From assembly GCA_002005505.1 (NCBI GenBank), contig KV908686.1, positions 28,501-92,500 on the forward strand: 64,000 bases of DNA, given 5' to 3'. Each line of letters opens with the position of its first letter. The stretch's first letter is position 1. Shown piece by piece: positions 29,398 to 37,350 of the stretch. This stretch comes from Botryococcus braunii (lineage: Eukaryota > Chlorophyta > Trebouxiophyceae). The position numbers and the translations under genes are program-made. Under the pieces are notes generated by a model. That model ran no database searches, had not been told where the DNA came from, and worked only from the letters and a program-made list of their open reading frames with translations.

Positions 29398-32364
29398 TTA
29401 AGAAAGGACTGGGGCAGCTGCCACGTCGTCTGCCAAGTGGCGAACATGGGCAAGGGGCTCCCAAGTGTTCTCAGTCTCATCATAGCCCATCCATTTGACC
29501 AAGTACCGCCAAGACTTTCCAACCCTCTTTTTAGCAATGATGGCCTCAACTTCATAAACGCCGCCACGCTTATCTGCATACAAAGGAGGTGGTGAAGTAA
29601 CAGTCACTGGTACAGATGAAGACACATAAGGTTTCAGCTGGGAAACATGAAACACAGGATGAATGTTCACAGTCTCAGGCAGAATAAGTCTAAAAGCACG
29701 AGTACCAACTGCTGCAGCAATAGTAAAGGGCCCAAAATACTTAGCTGATAGTTTTGACGAGAGCCCAGGTGAAAGCTGGTTCTTCCTTGCAGCCAGCAAC
29801 ACCTGGTCCCCCACCTTGAAAGGGTGGTCTCGTCTCTTTCTATCTGCATAAGACTTCTGCCGTTGCTGTGCAGAGGCAAGATTAGACTTGGCACTTTTCA
29901 AGGCAGTCTGCAGCCCCTCAACCCACTCAGACACAGCAGGATTTGCAGAACGTGAAGGAACAGCAGAAGACAAGGGAGTAAGGGGATGGCGCCCGTGATT
30001 CAGGAAGAAGGGTGTCTGCAGTGTGGAAGCCTGGAGAGAGTTATTGTAAGCAAACTCCACCATGCTTAAATACTTGCACCAGTCATCCTGTCTCGGCCCC
30101 ACAAACCCTCTTAACATGTCTTCCATGGTCCGATTCATTCTCTCTGTCTGCCCGTCTGTCTGAGGGTGGTAAGCAGTAGACATAGCAATCTCAGTACCCA
30201 ATAATTTAACAAAGGCCTTCCAAAAATGGCTAGTGAACCTCGGATCTCTATCACTCACAATGGAGGTAGGCATTCCAAATCTCACAAAGACCCTGTCTAC
30301 AAACAGTTGTGCAAGTTGAGGTGCATTGATGGTTTTAGTGCATGCAGCCAAGACACACAACTTAGAAAACCTATCCACAAATACCACAATAGAATCAAAC
30401 CCACAACAGACAGGTAAATCAGTCACTAAATCAAGGGAAACGCTCTGCCAAGGTCCATCTGGAATGGGCAGTGGCTGAAGCAAACCATAAGGTACGGCTC
30501 CAGTTCCTTTAGTGCGCTGGCAGGTGTCACAAGACCTGCAAAAGTCCCTGACTGATGAGCTGAGACGTGGCCACCAAAACTCCCTGCACACTAGCTCATA
30601 CATCTTGTTAATACCAAGATGGCCAGAAAAGGGTGTGGTATGGCACTCTCTCAGCACCTTCTCTCTCAATGCATCAGGTACATAGACCTTCCCTGATTGC
30701 ACAGAATAAGGTACAGAGTCCCTCAATACCAAAACACCTTCATCCACAAGTTTAGCAACTGTGGGATCAGAAACACAAAGCAAGGCAATCTCTTGTAAGA
30801 GAGAAGAGACAGCAACAGAGGAGACATGCATCACTGCAAGGTCAACACGCCTAGACAAGGCATCTGCAACCACATTATCAGTGCCTTTAACATACTTTAT
30901 ATCAGGCATAAACCTCATAATCTCAGTGAGCCAACGTTCCTGCCTACTAGTCCTAACAGGAGCAGTCAGTAAGTACTTTAAAGCCTGCTGATCAGTGTGT
31001 ACAGTAAACTTAGCACCCAGCAATAAATGTTTCCATTTAAGCAAAGCATGAACAAGAGCCAATAATTCTCGGTCAAACGGGGCCAACTTCCTCTCAGGGG
31101 GCTGGAGTTTCCTGGACTCGAAGGCGACGGGCTGCAGTCCCTGGCCTTGATCCTGCTGCAAAACAGCACCCACAGCAAAGCCTGAGGCATCTACATGTAC
31201 AACAAAAGGTTTGTCTAAATCAGGCATCAACAAACAAGGAGGAGAAGAAACAAGATCTTTCAATGCAATGAAGGCTTCCCTCTGGGGTCCCTCCCAGGTC
31301 CAAGGCACATCCTTCTTAAGCAACTCAGTCATAGGATAAGCAACATCTGCAAAATGGTCAATAAAAGTGTCATAGTACTGTGTCAACCCAAGGAACCCTC
31401 TCAACTGTGACACATTACAAGGAGTGGGCCAATCCTGAATGGCAGCAACCTTCCTAGGATCCACCTTAATCCCATCCGGTGTCAACAGGTGCCCAAGGTA
31501 TTCCACCTGCTTGGCAGCAAATTCACACTTAGACCTTTTACAGTAAAATTTATGTTCCCTCAGCATTGACAAGACAGTTCTCAAATGCTCCATATGTTCT
31601 GCAACGGATTTAGAATAGATAAGGATATCATCTAGGTATACCAGTACAAATCTGTCAAGAAAGGGAGCCAAGACAGAGTTCATTACAGCCTGAAAGGTGG
31701 CAGGTGCATTAGTCAATCCAAAAGGCATCACAGTAAATTCATAATGGCCATAACGGGTCTTAAATGCAGTCTTTTCTATACTGTCTTCATGCATACGTAT
31801 CTGATGATAACCAGAAGCCAGATCAAGTTTAGAAAAGATACAACTACCATGAAGTTGTTCAAACATCTCATCAATTCTAGGCAAAGGATGCTGGTTCCTA
31901 ACAGTAATCCTATTCAAAGCTCTATAGTCAATACACAAACGCCAGCCACCATCCTTCTTTGGAACAAATAGAATGGGTGCACCAAAGGGTGAGGTTGATG
32001 GGCGGATGAAGCCTCGCTCCAGGAGCTCCTGTAACTGCGCACGAAGTTCAGCAAGCTGAGCTCCAGACAGTGGATATATACGAGAGGCTGGAGGAGTTGC
32101 GTCCGGCTCCAATCTGATATGGTGGTCTCCAGCACGAGAAGGAGGGAGGCCTTCAGGAAGTCCAGACAGTACATCCTTAAACTCCTGCAAAAGCTCCTCC
32201 AACTCTGGCACATTGTGTGCATCAGTATCTGGACTGTCAGTCACTGCATTTAATTGAACAACATAGATTGATTCACCCAACTTCACCATCTCTTCTACTT
32301 CCATAGATGAGATCACATATTCTGGCATGCCTGACCTCTGACACCCCAACAATACATGTGTTTT
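29398..32364 (-). pseudogene. pol: G4 Pol with chromodomain, 5'-truncated
   Basis: Open from the Copia A junction to the stop at 29398, about 985 residues of G4 origin. RT has RGFIRPSTSPFGAPILFVPKKDG, LDLASGYHQIRM and LVYLDDILIYS; the RNase H-like region has VHVDASGFAVGAVL and VHTDQQALKYLL. Integrase has HHCC (GHLGINK...CDTCQRTK) with Asp in SLDLVTDL, Asp in SDRDPRFTS and Glu in TERMNRTMED, then GPF (YFGPFTIAAAVG) and a chromodomain (YEVEAIIAKKR to NTWEPLAHV). No stop or shift is visible. Protease and Gag are missing upstream. Confidence 0.9.
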
Positions 32365-32567
32365 TGTTATAATAGTGAAGGAACAGATTAGTGACTTTCC
32401 CTCAGAAGAGTAATAGTGGCTAGGCTTCCCTATAGCAATCAATGTGAACAATCTTAGAGGTAGAGTAATGGATGGCAGAACTCTAGAGTTCTGCCATAAT
32501 TGCTCTGGACCGATTCCATTTTGGAGAGAGAGAGTAATGCAATTTGACGCGTCCTTGCGAGAAAGGA

Positions 32568-32571
32568 TATA
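32568..32571 (+). promoter_or_regulatory. TATA box of element A
   Basis: GGATATAGG 28 nt upstream of the first R module (32596). Equivalent TATA-like sites precede the first module by 29-31 nt in C4 (ATATA at 53735-53731, minus), C5 (TATTAAA at 56028) and C1, which suggests that the module starts at the transcription start site. Confidence 0.6.
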
Positions 32572-32595
32572 GGCAGCAGGCATGAAGGGCAAGGC

Positions 32596-33069
32596 ACTTG
32601 TTTGGGACTGAAAGAGCACTCCGGGTGCTTATCTCTGATCAGTTGCCACAAGTGCCAACACATAGTCGGGCTCTGCTTGCTCTCCGACACACAGCAAGAG
32701 ACCCGACCGAGCTTAACACCCTTCGTGCCGGGACATACAGGTGAAGTGCTGCATCTTAGTGTAACTTGCATGGACAAATTGATTAGGAAGAGGTCTAGAT
32801 AAGAGTATTAGAATGTTGCTAATGCTTGGCTCATCGAACAATGGTAATGCGAACTATCTGTCAATGCTTAGAAGAGGTAGTTTGAATTCCTTGGCGTTGA
32901 GAGAGAGCAAGAAGCAATGTAATGACTTGTTTGGGACTGAAAGAGCACTCCGGGTGCTTATCTCTGATCAGTTGCCACAAGTGCCAACACATAGTCGGGC
33001 TCTGCTTGCTCTCCGACACACAGCAAGAGACCCGACCGAGCTTAACACCCTTCGTGCCGGGACATACAG
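32596..33069 (+). repeat. Paired R modules in A 5' LTR, intron-like interval
   Basis: Two apparently identical 145-nt copies, 32596-32740 and 32925-33069. The first ends ACATACAG followed by GTGAAGTG, the second ACATACAG followed by GGAACATT. CTTAAC lies about 28 nt before each CAG. The 329-nt interval 32741-33069 begins GT and ends CAG, and is exactly what is missing from the LTR at 41294. Confidence 0.88.
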
Positions 33070-33094
33070 GGAACATTACGCCCAGAATTGTTCA

Positions 33095-33109
33095 GGTTAT
33101 GGGCCCACC
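33095..33109 (+). other. Element A primer-binding site (half tRNA-iMet)
   Basis: GGTTATGGGCCCACC directly after the LTR, complementary to the anticodon arm of initiator tRNA-Met; repeated for copy B at 41695-41709. Confidence 0.75.
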
Positions 33110-33151
33110 AACTCTTGAGCTGGGCAACTGAAAGTATGTTCCGAGCCTACG

Positions 33152-33676
33152 ATGGGACGAACGAAGCAGAGCGGGAGGATGTTGACCGGCAGTAAAAGAC
33201 CTTTTATTCCCCCAACTCCTTCACCACCTACATATGATAGCCTGAGGAGAGCTGGAGGAGATACGGGACCGAGGACACCAGAAGAACGAGCATTTCTAGT
33301 GAAGGATTTTGTTAGCCGCGCGTACGGACTGGGCAAAGTCGAACAGCCTCTGTGGTTCAGACGACGATTCTCTGTTTACCCAGCCTACAAAGTAACTGCG
33401 TGGGAGTGTTCATTCATCAACGCGGACCCAGGCTTCGTCACGCGAGCATTATTTGAACGACACCTACAACAGCTCGGAGGACCCAGCAAACCCGAGTATT
33501 GGGAAGAAAGGGCAGCCTACACAGCAGTGGAGTGTGCTCTCGCCACTCTTGACGAGGACTTCCTACTTTCCTTTCTGGGCAGCAGAAAAGGATTCAGCCC
33601 AGAGGAGTGGTGCACGGACACAGACAACGGAGACGAGGACGGGGACTCGCAGCGGTCAGAACCTAACGCAGACTGA
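33152..33676 (+). CDS. Element A ORF1, H3 tail-like with Met at position 9
   Basis: A 174-residue protein beginning MGRTKQSGRMLTGSKRPF. After removal of Met it aligns without gaps to H3 1-16: R2, T3, K4, Q5, R8, T11, G12, K14 and P16 are identical, and H3K9 is replaced by Met. Body motifs are shared with the other ORF1 proteins (PPTYDSLRRAGG, PEERAFLVKDFV, FRRRFSVYPAYK, NADPGFVTRALF) and the C-terminus is acidic (WCTDTDNGDEDGD). The stop lies 11 nt before the gag ATG, so downstream gag expression would need reinitiation, splicing or a second mRNA. The family is unnamed to my knowledge. Confidence 0.8.
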   Translation: MGRTKQSGRMLTGSKRPFIPPTPSPPTYDSLRRAGGDTGPRTPEERAFLVKDFVSRAYGLGKVEQPLWFRRRFSVYPAYKVTAWECSFINADPGFVTRALFERHLQQLGGPSKPEYWEERAAYTAVECALATLDEDFLLSFLGSRKGFSPEEWCTDTDNGDEDGDSQRSEPNAD

Positions 33677-33687
33677 GTAACATCAGC

Positions 33688-35015
33688 ATGGCGAGAAAGA
33701 GATCTAAATCAAGAGAGCCATCTGAGGAGGAGCCCACAACAGAGGAAGCATCTACATCGTCTCCCACACGACAGCCGTGTACACCCAGCACATCAAAGGG
33801 CGAGGGAGATGTACTTCCCAAGGTCATAGCCACTCAAGTCAAAGTGCATATTAAACTGGACCGTCATGGCACAAATTTTGTGGTATGGGACAATGCTTTC
33901 ACTGCTGCCAATAGTGCCAAGGGTTCCTTTCCTGCCATTCAGTCAGCCATGCCTGGAACTATCCATAATGCGGCTGCAATGCTTCTGCTGTATGAGTCAG
34001 TTCCAGAGGAATGGTTAGGAGAAGTGTCAATTAAGCCGTCAGCATATGATGCATATCTGTTTATTTGCAAGAAATTTGTTGGTGGTTACAACACTCAAGC
34101 GAATGCAGACTGGCTGAAGGAAATGTCAAAAGGGATGAGACGTGGAGAAACGATCTCTCAGTATGTGTCTAGAATGATAAATCTCAAAAGCTGCCTGAAA
34201 CGCAATGGACATGACCTCTTGGATGGTCATGTGGCCACCCAGATCGTGCAGGGACTGCCAGCAGCAGCTAATCCTCCCGGGCTGTTGCCCACTGCAGTAG
34301 CTTACCCCCTGGATGATCTGGCAGCTCTCATTTCCACCACTGCAGAGGCCTCTGGCTACAATGATGATGGAGAACAGCCTGCCATGGTGATGAAGGCAAT
34401 GCCTGATCTACGAGAGACTGCTCCAGCCCTGTCCACTAGCGGGGCCAATCCCTCCAAACAGCCAGCAGACTCAGAATCAAGGGGAGAAGTGAGAGGCACG
34501 TGCAACTACTGCCACAGGAAAGGCCATTTTTGGAGAGACTGCCGCAAACGTAAAAGGGATGCAGAGACACAACGCAATGTGGTGGCAGCTGTACAGCAAC
34601 TTGCTGCCATGTGGCCCCAAGGACCGTTTCCTGGTGCACCCCAGCCACCTCCAAGCGTACAGCATGCATTCCCAGGCACTGGAGCGTTCCCACTACTGCA
34701 CCCTCCTCCAGGCCCACCTTCTCCTCCCTCAGAAGGTATGCCATATGTGGTATCTTATAATGTGCTGGATGGCAGTAAACACCAACTGTCCAAACAGTCG
34801 TGGCTTGTGGACAGTGGAGCGTCTGTACATCTCGTGAACAACCTTTCCCTGCTGCATGCCCCTACAGTACATGACCATCCTATTCCACTGCTGCTTGCTA
34901 CCTCTGATGCAACTGGGGGTATTGTTGCTACTGGGTCAGTGTGTCTCATGTCCTCTCAGCATATTCCAGTGTGGCTGCATCATGTCCAGTGTGTTCCCTC
35001 AGCCACCACCAATAT
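33688..35015 (+). CDS. gag-pol: Element A Gag and protease (first part of gag-pol)
   Basis: Starts MARKRSKSREPSEEE at 33688. PCTPSTSKGEGD, then a capsid-like domain (VWDNAFTAANSAKGS, SVPEEWLGE, GETISQYVSRM), zinc knuckle CNYCHRKGHFWRDC near residue 271 and a proline-rich spacer, followed by aspartic protease WLVDSGASVHLVNN near residue 371. G6 interrupts at 35016 in VPSATTNI. With G6 and one AATAT excluded, this part and 37351-41275 are in the same frame and total 5253 nt. Confidence 0.9.
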
Positions 35016-35219
35016 TGTAATAGGTGTTTTGGTCCCTAGCGGTTTGGTAGCGCGTGTACGCGTTGTAGGTGTCTCGAATGTGCCCCTAATGTCGCGAGCA
35101 TAAGGAACGAGAAGAAGACACAAGAGAAGATAGAGCATGAGGCGGATGCCGTCTGTTTGTAACAGACTCTTATTGCTATTTCTTGGTCTCCGTGCCATTG
35201 TGTGATTTTCCCTGTTACA
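35016..35219 (+). mobile_element. G6 5' LTR (204 bp)
   Basis: TGTAATAGGTG...CCCTGTTACA; the PBS starts four bases later at 35224. Confidence 0.92.
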
Positions 35220-35223
35220 TTTC

Positions 35224-35235
35224 TGGTATCGGCGA
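35224..35235 (+). other. G6 primer-binding site
   Basis: TGGTATCGGCGA, the same primer site as the coding Gypsy elements, which ties G6 to them as possible helpers. Confidence 0.7.
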
Positions 35236-35300
35236 CTGGTTGCCGATCGTCGGATTGTGGTCGACCTTTGTGCGTTTTGTTTTGTCTTTCCGTTTCAATC

Positions 35301-36044
35301 ATGGGTAAACTTCGTATTTTTGAGCCTTCGTTGATGACTTTTCACCATTGGGTTGGGGTTGCTGAGTCGTATTTCACGCTCAACAAAACCGCGGAGGAAA
35401 ACAAGGTTCATACGGCGGTTCAGCGGCTTAGTGCCGGGCCGACCAAAACATGGTTATCTTTTGCAATGTCTATGGAACCTGCAGACCGAGTTTCGTGGCC
35501 TCATTTTAAGCGAACCATGGCAATGGTGTACGACTCCGCTGATCATGCACGCACTGCACGGCATAAGCTAGATTCTGCGTCAATGGCGGGTACCCTTGAG
35601 GAGTACACGCAGGAATTCATGTCTTTGGTAGGGGATGTTTCGACGGAGTACACTATCTCGGCTCAAGACCAGGTCCACCTCTTCAAAAAGGGGCTGGCCC
35701 CCTACCTGAAGAGTGCAGTCACCCTTAACCCGGCCACAGGAGAAGACTTTCAGAATTTGGCAGCTCTTCTTCAGTATACAGCTCGGTATGACGCAGGGGT
35801 ATCAGCTGAAGTGAAGACACAGCACATTGCAGACAAGAAAAATGTAGAGACGCTTGTCGTGACGCCTCCCGTCGTCGATGTGTCAGATTTAGCAGTGGCA
35901 GCGGTAAACTTCAAGCGCCGAGCAGACACAGAGCTACCTTATGTGCTGCGTTGTCATAAGTGTACTGGCTTTGGGCATAAGCAGAGTGTCTGCCCCTCAA
36001 AAGATTACTTTGATCAGACTGGCCTCAAGAAGAAGCGTTGGTAA
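35301..36044 (+). CDS. gag: G6 Gag
   Basis: A 247-residue Gag from the ATG at 35301 (MGKLRIFEPSL); the open frame reaches into the LTR, but this start lies after the PBS. Capsid-like domain with HHWVGVAESYFTLNK, MAGTLEEYTQEFMSLVGDV and LFKKGLAPYLKSAV; zinc knuckle CHKCTGFGHKQSVC near residue 225; basic end GLKKKRW. Capsid and zinc knuckle are complete, consistent with packaging of its own RNA while borrowing Pol. Confidence 0.88.
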   Translation: MGKLRIFEPSLMTFHHWVGVAESYFTLNKTAEENKVHTAVQRLSAGPTKTWLSFAMSMEPADRVSWPHFKRTMAMVYDSADHARTARHKLDSASMAGTLEEYTQEFMSLVGDVSTEYTISAQDQVHLFKKGLAPYLKSAVTLNPATGEDFQNLAALLQYTARYDAGVSAEVKTQHIADKKNVETLVVTPPVVDVSDLAVAAVNFKRRADTELPYVLRCHKCTGFGHKQSVCPSKDYFDQTGLKKKRW

Positions 36045-37107
36045 TATGGTAAGTATTTGTTTTGATATTGCTCTGTGTTGATTCATGCACTTGTCAGCAT
36101 GGTCTGAGCGAATGGGAGCTCAGGGTTGCCTTGCTTGTGATTGCTGCATGCTGACCTGTGCATAAGGAGGCCGGACCCGTGTCGAACGGTAGGCCTTGGC
36201 ACGTCCCGTAGGATTTAGGGGCCTGAAGCATCGACGAGGACAGAGTTAGTTTTATCCCTAGACTAGAGGAGTCTCTATCTCATACTTTTTCTTAACCCTT
36301 ACTTCACTGAGCAAGTACGCAGGGGCGGAGTCTAGCCATACTGACAAAGGGTGTTTTGCACCCTCACAGGTGCCTGCTAAAATGCCAACTGCACTGCGGT
36401 GGCAGGAGGGGTTCTGCGTGCTCGTCATTCAGTTCTCCTTCAGCAGGTACCCGGGGAGTTTCTCTCCGTGTCAGGGCTTTACGATGCACTGGGAGTAGGG
36501 GCCCCTGCTACTCGGTGACCCTTGTGGTTTTGTTCAGTGGGGTACCAAACAAGCTTAACACTAGTTACGCATGCGTACGTCGATGTTCTAAGGGGGCTAG
36601 TGGGGCTCCTGGGGTTAAACCACAAGTCCTTACGGGAGGGGCTTGGCAGGTCGGGTGGGCCCTCTGGCATCCCTTAGTCACTGGGGGAAGGCTCTATGTG
36701 TGCCAACGGAGTCGCCGAAGAGGGGTTCTCCAGGAGTTAAGACTCCCGAAGACGAATGGAAGGGGGCTGGGCCAACGAGGGAGTCGCCCCTAGTCTGTGC
36801 ATGCCTGGTGGATGAGATGAATGTGCCCCAGCAGTGACAATGGGATCCATCCAGGAGGATAATTAATGCTTGATTGAACCGGTTAAGATATTTTATGCTT
36901 GTCATGTCATGGAGTTGTTTGTGTAAGCTGGACTTGGACTCGGACTTGGACGGGACTTGCTTGCATGTGTGCCTGCCTTGTTTGTCTGTATTGTTGTTAT
37001 ATGGTGGGGACCCCGAATAGACGGCAGAAGGCCGGGGTCTGACGGGAGTGGAGGATGCCCAAGTTTGGGCGTGGCCCGTCTGTTCTATCCGTGTCTCATA
37101 TTGCTCG
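36045..37107 (+). other. G6 3' noncoding region
   Basis: About 1.06 kb after gag. Open frames up to 145 codons exist but show no domain and overlap one another on both strands, so I call none. I see no pol remnant. Confidence 0.6.
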
Positions 37108-37141
37108 GTGAGCGAGGACGCTCACAATAAGGGGGGGAGGA
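37108..37141 (+). other. G6 hairpin and polypurine tract
   Basis: Perfect GTGAGCG-AGGA-CGCTCAC (37108-37125) followed by TAAGGGGGGGAGGA directly before the 3' LTR. GAGCGAGGACGCTC is shared with G1. Confidence 0.75.
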
Positions 37142-37345
37142 TGTAATAGGTGTTTTGGTCCCTAGCGGTTTGGTAGCGCGTGTACGCGTTGTAGGTGTCT
37201 CGAATGTGCCCCTAATGTCGCGAGCATAAGGAACGAGAAGAAGACACAAGAGAAGATAGAGCATGAGGCGGATGCCGTCTGTTTGTAACAGACTCTTATT
37301 GCTATTTCTTGGTCTCCGTGCCATTGTGTGATTTTCCCTGTTACA
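37142..37345 (+). mobile_element. G6 3' LTR (204 bp)
   Basis: Matches the 5' LTR over its whole length by eye; followed by AATAT. Confidence 0.92.
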
Positions 37346-37350
37346 AATAT

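Larger units (their letters stand above)
22176..32364 (-). mobile_element. Ty3/Gypsy chromovirus G4 (3' part), split by G3
   Basis: Minus-strand remnant: pol 32364-29398, short 3' noncoding region and a 3' LTR that ends CTACA at 22176 inside C2. G3 (22817-29022) lies within that LTR. The 5' part (LTR, gag, protease) is gone; Copia A begins at 32365. GAGTA at 22171-22175 would be the left target-site copy. The G5 LTR at 49904-50201 is not similar, so it is not the missing 5' LTR. Confidence 0.75.
32365..33094 (+). mobile_element. Element A 5' LTR (730 bp)
   Basis: TGTTATAATAG...GAATTGTTCA. U3 holds the conserved box CTTTCCCTCAGAAGAG (32395-32420), a perfect 22-bp palindrome (arms GGCAGAACTCT / AGAGTTCTGCC, 32474-32495) and a TATA box at 32568. 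The PBS follows directly. Confidence 0.9.
35016..37345 (+). mobile_element. G6: gag-only LTR retrotransposon (TR-GAG type)
   Basis: 2330-bp element with 204-bp LTRs (35016-35219 and 37142-37345) that appear identical, flanked by AATAT at 35011-35015 and 37346-37350. It has the Gypsy-type PBS TGGTATCGGCGA, one Gag ORF, a noncoding stretch of about 1.1 kb, hairpin and polypurine tract. No protease, RT, RNase H or integrase is encoded. It must use enzymes in trans, and the identical LTRs imply recent movement. Confidence 0.93.

Noticed and set aside
36356..36793. A 145-codon open frame in the G6 3' region
   Set aside because: No domain, overlapped by antisense frames of similar length, and in the normal noncoding part of a gag-only element.
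37328..37345. Start of an independent host gene at the long open frame from 37328
   Set aside because: The first codons lie in the G6 LTR; the frame is simply the Copia A polyprotein resuming after the insert.
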